DNA of 64,000 bases, from assembly GCA_947476745.1 (NCBI GenBank), contig CANJRG010000006.1:62001-126000 (forward strand), given 5' to 3'. The position numbers and the translations under genes were made by a program. The stretch comes from Acidimicrobiia bacterium. GTDB taxonomy: Bacteria > Actinomycetota > Acidimicrobiia > Acidimicrobiales > CAIXPF01. Below the pieces are notes generated by a model. That model did not search any database and was not told the DNA's origin. It was given only the letters and a program-made list of their open reading frames with translations. Shown in pieces: positions 45,128-56,197 of the stretch; position 1 is the first letter of the stretch, and each line of letters opens with the position of its first letter.

Positions 45128-45807
45128 CCGTCCTGGTGGTGTTGGGCGTCCTCGCCGCGGTGGCCGGCGCGGTGCGTTCCACCTGGTCGCCTTGAGGCGA
45201 GTCGATGCTGTCGAGCATCCACCCCCTCGGCGAGGCGGGTCGCGGACAACGTTGGTGGCTCACCGTGTCGGCCCACATCGTGGGCTCGGCGCTGGGCGGA
45301 GCGCTGGTCGGCGCGCTCCTGGGCGTGGTCGGCCGGCTTGCGGCGTCGGCGGGGGTCGGGCTGATCGCCCGGCTGGCGCTGGTCGCGGCGGTGGCGGTCG
45401 TGGCGGTGGTGGTCGACGGTCGCGACTGGCCCCGCTGGTTGTGGCGTCCCCACCGTCAGGTCGACGAGGACTGGCTCAGTCGTTACCGGGGCTGGGTGTA
45501 CGGCGGCGGTTTCGGGTTCCAGCTCGGCATGGGCATCACCACCATCGTCACCGCGGCGACCCTGTACGTGCTCGGTGCGCTGGCCTTCGCGGTGGCCGGC
45601 GTGGGCTCGGCGGCGCTGTTGGGTGTGGCGTTCGGGCTGGCCCGCGGGGCCACGGTTCTGGCCGGGTGGCGTATCGACGACCCCGATGCACTGGTGTCGT
45701 TCCACCGGCGTCTGCAGGAGCGCGCCGGCTGGGGGCGGCTCGCCGCAGTGGCGGCCGACTCGGGGATACTGATCGGTGTGGTGGTGGTGTTGTGGCGGGG
45801 CGCATGA
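45124..45807 (+). CDS. Membrane protein with in-frame TGA, possible selenoprotein (MauF/CcdA-like)
   Basis: ATG at 45124 overlaps the MauD-like stop (ATGA) and encodes MTVLVVLGVLAAVAGAVRST then WSP, where TGA (45193-45195) interrupts. The same frame continues GESMLSSIHPLGEAGRG for 201 more codons with five or six membrane segments to 45807. The TGA falls in a WSP-x-G-x-S setting that resembles the redox Cys site SPC-x-LP of CcdA-type membrane proteins, to which MauF is related. Readings: selenocysteine, a TGC-to-TGA nonsense mutation, or two separate genes with restart at ATG 45205, which has GAGG seven bases upstream. A read-through product has 227 residues. Confidence 0.6.
45204..45219 (+). 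other. Hairpin just after the in-frame TGA
   Basis: GATGCT and AGCATC form a perfect six-pair stem with tetraloop GTCG; two more pairs (GT/AC) extend it beyond a C-C mismatch. It starts eight bases after the TGA. Bacterial SECIS elements are hairpins shortly after the UGA with a G early in the apical loop, which this has, though the loop lies slightly closer than the usual 16-37 bases. Confidence 0.4.
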
Positions 45808-45865
45808 ACGGTCGGTGTCGTGTCGAGGAGTCCGGGTACCGCCCGGTACAGGAGGCTTGGTGACC

Positions 45866-46360
45866 ATGGCGACACTGTCCGCTCACGGTCTGTCCGTCGA
45901 GGCGCCCGCCGGTTGGGACGCCTCCATCTACAAGCGCAAGGAGCCGGAGCTGGCCCTGCAGCGTCTCGGCGCCGATCAGGCCGCGCTCCATGTCGTGGTG
46001 TACAACCCGATCCTGCACCTGTGCACCCGGCCGTTGCCGGTGGTCCGGGGTGACATGGGCGGCGGCATCGTCAGCGAGCTCGGCCCCGGCGATGTGTTCC
46101 TGGTGCTGTTCGAGTACAGCGGCGAGTCGGCGGCGACCCCGCTGTTCGCCAAGACGCCGACGGTTCCCTGGCCGTTGAAGCTGCAGGACTTCTCCCCGGC
46201 GGCGCTGCGCACGCAGTTGCCCAACCAGGTCGGCTGCCAGAGGTTCTTCTCCGTCAACGGCCGCGGGTTCATGCTGTACGTGGTGCTGGGCAGCGCGGCC
46301 GCGGCCCCGGGGTTGCTGACGCAGGTCAACGCGGCGCTGGCCGCGGTACGCATCGGCTGA
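45866..46360 (+). CDS. Conserved-looking protein of unknown function
   Basis: A 164-residue protein without membrane segment or signal peptide. It begins MATLSAHGLSVEAPAGWDAS, with the pattern of a beta-rich domain seen in proteins that assess or bind peptides, but I recognise no family. AGGAGG at 45850-45855 is ten bases before ATG 45866 and four before an in-frame GTG at 45860. It follows the possible selenoprotein gene by 58 bases and could be the last gene of the Mau-like cluster. Confidence 0.55.
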   Translation: MATLSAHGLSVEAPAGWDASIYKRKEPELALQRLGADQAALHVVVYNPILHLCTRPLPVVRGDMGGGIVSELGPGDVFLVLFEYSGESAATPLFAKTPTVPWPLKLQDFSPAALRTQLPNQVGCQRFFSVNGRGFMLYVVLGSAAAAPGLLTQVNAALAAVRIG

Positions 46361-46398
46361 GCGCGCCCGGGTCGCCCGGCGGGGGTGGGGCCTGGCAA

Positions 46399-46404
46399 TA
46401 GATT
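46399..46404 (+). promoter_or_regulatory. -10 element of uvrC
   Basis: TAGATT ends six bases before the GTG start of uvrC and supports a leaderless transcript. Confidence 0.5.
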
Positions 46405-46410
46405 GGGCTG

Positions 46411-48267
46411 GTGCTGCAGCGCCCGCCGGCCGGTTCCATCCCCGACACCCCCGGGTCCTACCAGTTCAAGGATGCCGACGGCCGGGTGATCTACGTCGGC
46501 AAGGCCCGCTCGTTGCGCCAGCGGCTGTCGAACTACTTCCAGAACCCGTTGAACCTGCACCCGCGCACCGCCGCCATGGTGGCCGCTGCCCACAGCGTCG
46601 AGTGGATCCAGGTCCGCAACGAGGTCGAGGCATTGATGCTGGAGTTCTCCCTCATCAAGGAGCACCGGCCGCGCTTCAACGTCCGTCTCGTCGACGACAA
46701 GTCCTACCCGTACCTGGCGGTCACCGTCGGCGACCGGTGGCCGCGTCCGATGGTGATGCGCGGGGCCAAGAAGAAGGGCGTCCGCTACTTCGGGCCCTAC
46801 GCCCATGCCTACGCCATTCGCGAGACACTCGATCAGCTGCTGCGCACGTTCCCGGTTCGCACCTGTCGGGACGGCAAGTTCGACCGTCACGCCAAGCTGG
46901 GCAAGCCCTGCCTGCTGTTCCACATCGAGAAGTGCTCGGCGCCGTGCGTCGGGGAGATCGACGAGGCGGCGTACGGGCGGCTGGTGGACGAGCTGCTGCA
47001 GTTCCTCGAGGGCGACACCGACGCCGTCATCGACCGGCTCGAGGCCGAGATGCGCGCCGCGGCGGCCGACCTGGAGTTCGAACGCGCCGCCCGGCTGCGC
47101 GACCGCCTGGCAACGGTCCGCAAGGCGGTCGAGAAGCAGCAGATCGTCGGGTCCCGCAACGAGGACATCGACGTGATCGGTATCGCGGATGACGATCTCG
47201 AGGCCGCGGTTCAGGTGTTCACCGTGCGCAAGGGTCGGGTCGTGGGCCGTCAGGGGTTCATCATCGACAAGGTCGAGGAGCTCACCGGGGACCGCCTGAT
47301 CGGCGTGGTGCTCGAGGGCCTCTACGACGAGGAGCCGGTGCAGGGCTACCCCAAGATGGTGCTGGTGCCCGAGCTGCCCGACGACGTCGAGCTGTACGAG
47401 GAGTGGCTGGCCAGCGAGCGCGGTACCAGGGTCGAGATCCGGGTTCCGCAGCGCGGTGACCGCAAGGAGTTCATGGGCACGGTCACCCAGAACGCCACCG
47501 AGGAGTTCACCCGGCACCGCCTGCGCCGGGCGTCGGACCTCAACGCCCGCTCCCGGGCCCTCGAGGAGCTGCAGCAGTGGCTGGAGCTGCCGGCGGCCCC
47601 GCTGCGCATCGAGTGTTACGACAACTCCCACCTCAGCGGCACCGACTACGTGAGCTCGATGGTGGTGTTCGAGGACGGCCTCGCCGCCAAGGGCCAGTAC
47701 CGCCGCTTCAAGCTGCGCTGGGTACCCGATAACGACGACTTCGCAGCCATGGAGGAGGTCCTCACCCGGCGTCTGACCAGCTACGTGGAGGACCAGGCCA
47801 AGCCGGTGTCGGAGCGGGGCAAGTTCCAGTACCCGCCGCAGCTGCTCATGGTCGACGGGGGCAAGGGACAGCTCGGCGTGGCGGTGCGGGTCCTCGAACA
47901 GCTCGGCCTGCGTCACCAGATCCCGGTGTGCGCGCTGGCCAAGCAGTTCGAGGAGGTCTACCTGCCCGACCGGTCCGAGCCGGTGCGCATCCCTCGCCAG
48001 TCCGAGGCGCTCTACCTGCTGCAACGACTGCGGGACGAGTCGCACCGCTTCGCCATCTCCTACCAGCGCCAGCTGCGCAACAAGCGGATGACGGTGTCCT
48101 GGCTCGACGGCATCACCGGGCTGGGCCCGACCCGCCGCACCCGGCTGATCCGCGAGTTGGGCGGGTCCAAGGCCGTTCGGATTGCCTCGCTCGACAGCCT
48201 CAAGCAGCTCAGCTGGTTGCCCGACACCGTGGCCGAGGCGGTCTACGAACGGGCCCGTCGTCCCTGA
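46411..48267 (+). CDS. uvrC: Excinuclease ABC subunit C
   Basis: A 618-residue dual nuclease. GIY-YIG domain at the N-terminus: PGSYQFKDADGRVIYVGKA; UVR motif near residue 205 (AAADLEFERAARLRDRLATV), which pairs with UvrB; RNase H-like endonuclease centre in IECYDNSHLSGT and MVDGGKGQLG; C-terminal helix-hairpin-helix in GITGLGPTRRTRLI and LPDTVAEAVYE. It cuts on both sides of the lesion. The family has ~600-640 residues, so this is full length. Confidence 0.97.
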   Translation: MLQRPPAGSIPDTPGSYQFKDADGRVIYVGKARSLRQRLSNYFQNPLNLHPRTAAMVAAAHSVEWIQVRNEVEALMLEFSLIKEHRPRFNVRLVDDKSYPYLAVTVGDRWPRPMVMRGAKKKGVRYFGPYAHAYAIRETLDQLLRTFPVRTCRDGKFDRHAKLGKPCLLFHIEKCSAPCVGEIDEAAYGRLVDELLQFLEGDTDAVIDRLEAEMRAAAADLEFERAARLRDRLATVRKAVEKQQIVGSRNEDIDVIGIADDDLEAAVQVFTVRKGRVVGRQGFIIDKVEELTGDRLIGVVLEGLYDEEPVQGYPKMVLVPELPDDVELYEEWLASERGTRVEIRVPQRGDRKEFMGTVTQNATEEFTRHRLRRASDLNARSRALEELQQWLELPAAPLRIECYDNSHLSGTDYVSSMVVFEDGLAAKGQYRRFKLRWVPDNDDFAAMEEVLTRRLTSYVEDQAKPVSERGKFQYPPQLLMVDGGKGQLGVAVRVLEQLGLRHQIPVCALAKQFEEVYLPDRSEPVRIPRQSEALYLLQRLRDESHRFAISYQRQLRNKRMTVSWLDGITGLGPTRRTRLIRELGGSKAVRIASLDSLKQLSWLPDTVAEAVYERARRP

Positions 48268-48293
48268 CCGGCGGGCTCGGGGCGGCCGGTAGC

Positions 48294-49109
48294 ATGCCGG
48301 CGCTGGCCGAGCCCGAACTGACCCGGAGCGACATGCCCGAGAGCGATCTGCCCGAGAGTGATCTGACCGAGACCGAGACCGATCTGTGGGAGACCCACGC
48401 GGGCTGGTGGCAGGAGGGCTTCACCGCCGGGGCCGACCCTGAGTACGAGGAGCAGATCCTGCCGCTCGCAGCCCACTACCTCACCGGGGCGGAGCGGGTG
48501 CTCGACATCGGCTGCGGTGAGGGCCAGGTGGCCCGGCTGGCGATCGAGGTGGGTGCGCGGTTGGTGGTGGGTGTCGATCCGACGCGGGCGCAGATCGCCG
48601 AGGCCGAGGCCCGTGGTGGCGGACCGCTCTATGCCCGGTCGGGGGCCGACGGCCTGCCCTTCCCCGAGGGCTGTTTCGACACGGTGGTGGCCTGTCTGGT
48701 CTTCGAGCACATCAACGAGGTCGATCGGGCGATCGCCGAGGTGGCCCGGGTGTTGCGACCCGGCGGCCGGTTCCTGTTCTTCCTCAACCATCCGCTGTTG
48801 CAGACCCCGAACTCGGGCTGGATCGACGACCAGATCCTCGACCCGCCCGAGCAGTACTGGCGCATCGGGCCGTACCTGATCGAGGAGTTGTCGATCGAGG
48901 AGGTGGAGAAGGACGTGTTCATCCCGTTCATCCACCGGCCGTTGTCGCGGTACGTGAACGCGCTGGCCGATAACGGACTGCTCATCACCCAGATGCACGA
49001 GCCGGCGCCGCCGACGGGGTTCCTGGCCCAGGCCGCCGAGTACGAGGCGGCGTCGACCATCCCGCGGCTGCTGTTGCTGGTGACCCGCAAGGAGTCGGGG
49101 CAGGCCTGA
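48294..49109 (+). CDS. SAM-dependent methyltransferase
   Basis: A ~271-residue class I methyltransferase: VLDIGCGEGQVARLAIEVG (SAM loop), VVGVDPTRAQ, CLVFEHINEVDRAIAEVARV and RPGGRFLFFLNHPLLQTP. The N-terminal ~30 residues are acidic with a short PESDL repeat. ATG at 48294 overlaps a TAGCAT hexamer (48290-48295), so the true start may lie a few codons down, for example ATG 48333. The substrate is unknown. Confidence 0.8.
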   Translation: MPALAEPELTRSDMPESDLPESDLTETETDLWETHAGWWQEGFTAGADPEYEEQILPLAAHYLTGAERVLDIGCGEGQVARLAIEVGARLVVGVDPTRAQIAEAEARGGGPLYARSGADGLPFPEGCFDTVVACLVFEHINEVDRAIAEVARVLRPGGRFLFFLNHPLLQTPNSGWIDDQILDPPEQYWRIGPYLIEELSIEEVEKDVFIPFIHRPLSRYVNALADNGLLITQMHEPAPPTGFLAQAAEYEAASTIPRLLLLVTRKESGQA

Positions 49110-49274
49110 CCAGGGCCCGGCCGTCGCGATCGGGAGGGTTCCTGGCGGGGAGGTACGCTGTTGGCGGGGCCGTCCGGTGTACCGGCGGTTGCCGACGGGT
49201 GCGGCGGGGGCCGCAACCCGCTCGGCGAGAACGACAGCAGCGTCAGCGACAACGAGCACAGTGAGGTGGCGTCC

Positions 49275-50417
49275 ATGCCCGCATCCGAGGGAACCTTCGT
49301 CGTCGACATGGATTCCCATGTCATGGAACCGCCGGATCTGTGGCTGAACTATCTCGAGCCGCGCTACCGCAACCGGGCCATCCGCATCGAGCGCGATGCC
49401 GACGGTGTGGAGTCGCTGATCGCCGACGACAAGGTCATGATCCGGGGTCGCCTCGCGGCCATCGGCGGGGTCGAGCACGACGCCATGGAGGCGTTCAAGA
49501 GCTGGGATCTCACCTACCTCGACGGCTGTCCGCCCGCCTCCTACGACACCAGGGCCCGGGTCGAGCTGCTCGATGAGTGGGGCGTGGATGCCGGGCTGGT
49601 GTTCCCCACCATCGGCATCCTGTGGGACAAGGAGGACGATCCCGACCTGGCGATGGCCTGGGCCCGGGCCTACAACAACTGGCAGTGGGACTTCGCCAGC
49701 CCGGCGCTGGACCGCATCCTGCCGGTGGCCCAGGTGCCGCTCTACGACGTGGGCCTGGCCCGCCAGGAGCTGCGGCGCTGTCTCGACCTGGGATTCAAGG
49801 GCATGTTCCTGGCCCCTGAGCCGGTGGGCGGCAAGCGGCCGTCGCATCCCGACTTCGACCCGCTGTGGCAGATGCTGGTGGACGCCGACCTGCCGATCTG
49901 CATCCACCTCATCGTCCGCTTCGACCGGACCATCAACCTGAGCGGCACGAAGTGGTGGGATGCCGAGAAGGAGCGCACCGATCTGACGTTCTCCTTCGGC
50001 ATGGGCGGCACCATGCAGTTGATCCCCACCGTCGCCGCGCTGGTGTGCGACGGGCTGTTCGACCGGTTCCCGACGCTGAAGGTGGCCATCGTCGAGTCCG
50101 GCGCCGGCTACGTGCAGTACCTGATGGACCGCCTCGACGAGAAGTACGCCCGCTTCCGTGCCTCGAGCCCGCTGAAGCGCAAGCCGAGCGACTACATCCG
50201 CGAGAACTTCTACTTCGTGATGGACCCCACCGAGCGGTCCATCGACGCCCAGTGCGAGCTCGTGGGCGAGGACCACTTCCTGTGGGGCTCGGACTACCCC
50301 CATGTCGATTCCCACCTTCGGGCCATCGACGAGGTCCGCGAGGCGCTCGCGCCGATGAGCGCGGCCCGACGCAACAAAGTGCTCGGCGGGAACGCCAAGC
50401 GGCTGTTCGCGCTCTGA
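49275..50417 (+). CDS. Amidohydrolase family 2 metal-dependent hydrolase
   Basis: A 380-residue TIM-barrel hydrolase. DMDSHVMEPPDLW is the N-terminal metal motif (D-x-D-x-H), ICIHLIV the mid-barrel His strand, and LWGSDYPHVDS the C-terminal catalytic Asp. ACMSD-like decarboxylases and related hydrolases share these. The substrate is not evident; no pathway genes surround it. GAGG lies eight bases before ATG 49275. A TACGCT at 49154-49159 would give a 5' leader of about 110 bases. Confidence 0.85.
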   Translation: MPASEGTFVVDMDSHVMEPPDLWLNYLEPRYRNRAIRIERDADGVESLIADDKVMIRGRLAAIGGVEHDAMEAFKSWDLTYLDGCPPASYDTRARVELLDEWGVDAGLVFPTIGILWDKEDDPDLAMAWARAYNNWQWDFASPALDRILPVAQVPLYDVGLARQELRRCLDLGFKGMFLAPEPVGGKRPSHPDFDPLWQMLVDADLPICIHLIVRFDRTINLSGTKWWDAEKERTDLTFSFGMGGTMQLIPTVAALVCDGLFDRFPTLKVAIVESGAGYVQYLMDRLDEKYARFRASSPLKRKPSDYIRENFYFVMDPTERSIDAQCELVGEDHFLWGSDYPHVDSHLRAIDEVREALAPMSAARRNKVLGGNAKRLFAL

Positions 50418-50476
50418 CCAGCGACGAACGGGCGGGACGCCCGATGGTCCTCGCCGGCTAACTGTGCTAGCAAAAA

Positions 50477-50513
50477 TTGGTGCTGTCACAATCACCAAAA
50501 GAGGCGGCATACT
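50477..50513 (+). promoter_or_regulatory. Quasi-palindrome and -10 before the GGDEF-EAL gene
   Basis: TTGGTG-C-TGT-C-ACA-AT-CACCAA (50477-50498) is an AT-rich near-palindrome, unlike the surrounding sequence, and CATACT at 50508-50513 is a -10 candidate eight bases before the GTG. Together they look like an operator beside a leaderless promoter. Confidence 0.4.
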
Positions 50514-50521
50514 GACTCTGC

Positions 50522-53020
50522 GTGGCAACGTTCGACCCAACCTTCCGCGCCGGGCGTCCCTCTGGGACGGACCGGGCCGATGACGATGAGATCCCGCGCG
50601 CCCTGACCGGGGTGTGGGTCCCGACCCTCGCTGGGTTGGTGGCTGCTCTCCTCGTCGGCCGAGGTGCGACGATGTCGCCCATCCGGGCCCTGTTGTTGCA
50701 GGCGCCGCTGGTGGCAGCGGCAGTTTTGTCCCTGCTGTTGTGGCGCTGGCAGCCCGCCCATCGGGCGATCTGGGCCTGGACCACGGCGGGTCTGGCGGCT
50801 GCGACCGTTAGCGGGTTCCTGCTCCGTCTGCTCAGCACGGCCGACGGGACGGCGGGGCGTACCGCCGGATTCCTGCTCGCCGTACCGGCGGCCGCGGCCT
50901 TCGGTGGCGCGGCGATGGTGTCGCTGCGGCGGCGCCGACTCCGGCTGCCCAAGGGCTGGGTGCTCGACGTGGCGGTGGCCCTTGCCACAGGGGGGACTGC
51001 GGCGGTGGTGCTGGCCGAGGTGGTCCTGCCCGAGGTGTCGGTGACCCCGATCTTGCTGGGTGGCGCACCGCTCGGGTCGGCAACCTGGCCCGTCGTGGCG
51101 GGCGTGGCGGTCGCGGTGGCCGTGGCGTTGGTGCTGGTGCAGCTGGTGGCGACCGGGGTCGCACGGGACCCGTTCTCCGTGTCCCTGGCGTTGGTGGCGG
51201 CGACCTACCCGGTGGTGCTGGTCGAGCAGGCCTTGGCCGTCAGCCACGGTTCGCCCTGGTCCTCGGCGGTGTTGCTCGATCCGGTCTGGCCGACCCTGGG
51301 CATCGCGGCGGTCGTGTCGGTGCTGGCCTGGCGATCGCAGGTCCCGCCGGGCCGACCGGTCCTGCCGGGTGCACCGCTCCGTGCGCCGGGCGCCCACCTC
51401 GGTGCCACGGGGACCTCGCAGCCCGGTGTCTTGGCTGCAGGGCCGGGGCCGGGCCGGTCGCTGACCGCGGTCGGTGCCGGGCCGCGTGCGGGCTGGTCGG
51501 TGACGGCGGGCTGTGTGGTGTTGGCCGCGGTGGTGCTGGTGTCCTTCGCCCGGTTCGATGGTCCACGGCCTGGGGTGGTCGTGACCGGTGCCGCGGTGAC
51601 CCTGGTACTGGGCCTGGTTCGGCTGGTGTCCTCCGGCCGGACCCTGGAGCACCTGGGCCGGACCGTGGCCGATGCCGACACCGACGAGGTGTCGGGCCTG
51701 CTGAACCGGCGCGCGGTGACCGATGCACTGGACTGGGCGTGCCGGCGTGGGCCGGGTGCGGTGCTGCTGATCGACGTCGACCGGTTCCGTGACGTGAACC
51801 AGTACCTCGGGCATCGCGCCGCCGACGATGTGTTGCGCCAGCTCGCCGAGCGGATCTCGGTCAATGCCACCGAGCTGGAGATGGCGGGACGTCTGGGGGC
51901 CGACGAGTTCGTGCTGATCTGCCCGACCGCCGGGGTGGCCGAGGCCATGGCCCGGGCCCGGCAGATCCGCAGCCTGGCGGAGTTCCCCTTCAGCGTCGGC
52001 GAGGACGCCGTCCGGCTCGACATCAGCATCGGCGTGGCGGTGTGGCCGGAGCACTCCGGACCGGCCGCCGACCCCGGGCCCGCCGGACAGGTCTGGTGGG
52101 CCGGGCACACCGCCCCAGCCGACGGGCTGCTGAGCCATGCGCACGAGGCCCGTCGTCTGGCTCGTGAGCGGGGGACCGCCATCGAACGGTGGGATCCCGA
52201 GCGTGACCTCGTCGGGGCCCGTCGCCTCGCCCTGGCCGATTCGCTGCGCCGTTCGGTGCGTCAGGAGGAGCTGCAGCTGTGGTACCAGCCGAAGGTCGAC
52301 ACCCGTAGCGGTGCGGTGGTCGGGGTCGAGGCGTTGGCCCGGTGGCGTCATGAGGGCGAGATGGTCCCGCCTGACCTGTTCATCGCCATGGCCGAGGAAG
52401 CCGGCCTGATCACCGACCTGACCCGATCGCTGCTCGAGCAGGCGTTGGCCCAGCTCGCGTCCTGGGACGAGGCCGGCCTGACCCTGTCGATGGCGGTGAA
52501 CCTGTCGCCGCGCAACCTGCTCGACCCGGCGCTGCCACGGCGGGTGGCCCGGATGCTGGAGCGCTACGGGGTGGAGCCCCGCCGGTTGGTCCTGGAGATC
52601 ACCGAGACCACGCTGATGCCCGACCAGCCTCGGGTCGTCGCGGCGATGGAGCGGTTGCGTCAGCTGGGCGTGCGTTTGTCGATCGACGACTACGGCACCG
52701 GGCATGCCGCCCTGACCTATCTCCGTGACTTCGCGGTGGACGAGCTGAAGCTCGACCGTAGTTACGTGGCGGCCATGGTCGAGGACGAGCGCACCATGGC
52801 CATCGTGCGTTCGACGGTGTCGATGGGCAGCCAGCTCGGCCTCGACGTGGTAGCCGAGGGCGTGGAGCGGCCAGACCAGGTCGACGCCCTCACCGCCTGT
52901 GGCTGCCACCTGATCCAGGGGTACCTGCTGTGCCCGCCCCGGCCGGCCGAGGAGCTCACGGCGTGGCTGCAGGCCCGCCCGGCGCCGACGCCGGCGACGC
53001 GTCGCCCGGTCCACCGGTAA
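50522..53020 (+). CDS. Membrane GGDEF-EAL protein
   Basis: An 832-residue protein. Residues ~35-365 have about nine membrane segments with a Pro/Gly-rich loop near 285-310. The GGDEF domain (~380-545) has the signature RLGADEFVLI, so the second Gly is Ala and activity is uncertain; DVDRFRDVNQYLGH is its metal loop. The EAL domain (~575-815) keeps GVEALARWRH, EITETTLM, SIDDYGTGHAAL, LKLDRSYV and VAEGVE, so it should be an active c-di-GMP phosphodiesterase. Probably a membrane sensor that lowers c-di-GMP. Confidence 0.93.
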   Translation: MATFDPTFRAGRPSGTDRADDDEIPRALTGVWVPTLAGLVAALLVGRGATMSPIRALLLQAPLVAAAVLSLLLWRWQPAHRAIWAWTTAGLAAATVSGFLLRLLSTADGTAGRTAGFLLAVPAAAAFGGAAMVSLRRRRLRLPKGWVLDVAVALATGGTAAVVLAEVVLPEVSVTPILLGGAPLGSATWPVVAGVAVAVAVALVLVQLVATGVARDPFSVSLALVAATYPVVLVEQALAVSHGSPWSSAVLLDPVWPTLGIAAVVSVLAWRSQVPPGRPVLPGAPLRAPGAHLGATGTSQPGVLAAGPGPGRSLTAVGAGPRAGWSVTAGCVVLAAVVLVSFARFDGPRPGVVVTGAAVTLVLGLVRLVSSGRTLEHLGRTVADADTDEVSGLLNRRAVTDALDWACRRGPGAVLLIDVDRFRDVNQYLGHRAADDVLRQLAERISVNATELEMAGRLGADEFVLICPTAGVAEAMARARQIRSLAEFPFSVGEDAVRLDISIGVAVWPEHSGPAADPGPAGQVWWAGHTAPADGLLSHAHEARRLARERGTAIERWDPERDLVGARRLALADSLRRSVRQEELQLWYQPKVDTRSGAVVGVEALARWRHEGEMVPPDLFIAMAEEAGLITDLTRSLLEQALAQLASWDEAGLTLSMAVNLSPRNLLDPALPRRVARMLERYGVEPRRLVLEITETTLMPDQPRVVAAMERLRQLGVRLSIDDYGTGHAALTYLRDFAVDELKLDRSYVAAMVEDERTMAIVRSTVSMGSQLGLDVVAEGVERPDQVDALTACGCHLIQGYLLCPPRPAEELTAWLQARPAPTPATRRPVHR

Positions 53021-53033
53021 CCTTGGCGGCTGC

Positions 53034-54972
<1,939 letters not shown>

Positions 54973-54973
<1 letters not shown>

Positions 54974-56115
54974 TGGCGGTCTTCGGCGTTCCCGCGCTGG
55001 AGGACCTCGGGCCGGTCGCCGGCAAGAACGTGCTGGTCCGGGTGGATTTCAACGTCCCCCTGAAGGATGGCGTCATCACCGACGACCTGCGCATCCGGGC
55101 TGCGCTGCCCACCCTGCAGTGGCTGCAGCAGCAGGGCGCGACCCGGGTCGTGGCCTGCTCGCACCTGGGCCGGCCCAAGGGCAAGCCTGATGCGGCCTAC
55201 TCGATGGACCCGGTGCGGGCGCACCTGGCGTCGGTGGCGCCGGGTGTCGAGCTGCTCGAGAACCTGCGTTTCGACGCGGGGGAGGAGGGGAACGACCCGG
55301 CGTTCGTGGACCGGATGGTCGAGGGTTTCGATCTCTACGTGAACGACGCGTTCGGGGCGTCGCACCGGGCCCATGCGTCGATCGTCGGGCCGCCGGCCCG
55401 GGGGTTGCCGTCGGCGGCCGGGCGGCTGCTGGCACGCGAGATCGAGGTGTTGCTCGGGGTGCGCGAGCACCCGGACCGGCCGTTCGTGGCCATCCTCGGT
55501 GGGTCGAAGGTGAGCGACAAGCTCGGGGTGATCGGGGCGCTGCTCGACGTGTGCGACACGCTGATCATCGGTGGGGCGATGTGTTTCACGTTCTTCCGGG
55601 CGATGGGTCGCAGCACCGGTTCGTCGCTGGTCGAGCCCGATCAGATCGACGTGTGCAAGGCGTTGCTGGCCAAGGCCGGCGACCGCCTGGTGCTGCCGGA
55701 GGACATCACCGCGCTGGGGCCGGGCGGGAAGCTGTTCGATCCCGCGGCGGGTGGCGAGGTCCGCCAGACCGGTCGGGCCTTGCCCGAGGGCTGGATGGGC
55801 GTCGACATCGGGCCGGGTGCAGCGGCGGCGTTCGGCGATATCATCGGCGAGGCCCGTATGGTGCTGTGGAACGGGCCGATGGGGGCCTTCGAGGACGGTC
55901 GTTTCGTCGCGGGGACGCGCTACGTCGCCGAGGCGGTTGCGGCATGTCGCGGGTTCACGGTGGTCGGTGGCGGCGATTCGGCGGCGGCGGTGGCGCAGTT
56001 CGGCCTCGACGACCAGATCGACCACGTGTCCACCGGCGGTGGCGCCAGCCTGGAGCTGATCGAGCAGGGCGACCTGCCCGGTCTCGAGGCGTTGCGTGGC
56101 GCGGTCAACGCCTGA
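54973..56115 (+). CDS. pgk: Phosphoglycerate kinase
   Basis: A 380-residue enzyme: VRVDFNVPLKDG, SHLGRPKGK, ENLRFDAGEEGND, NDAFGASHRAHAS, GGSKVSDKLGV, WNGPMGAFE and VGGGDSAAAVAQFG. It makes ATP from 1,3-bisphosphoglycerate. ATG at 54973; open sequence before it is a shadow of gap. Slightly shorter than the usual 390-400 residues. Confidence 0.98.
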
Positions 56116-56128
56116 ACCACTGCGGTGC

Positions 56129-56159
56129 GGCCCGGTCGACGTCATCGTAGGACCGGGCC
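56129..56159 (+). terminator. Hairpin after pgk
   Basis: GGCCCGGTC and GACCGGGCC form a nine-pair stem around a 13-base loop 14 bases after the pgk stop. No T run follows, so it may be a weak terminator or a processing site before tpiA. Confidence 0.55.
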
Positions 56160-56197
56160 CACCCACTGTCACCGCCCGGCCGACGTCTACCACCCGG

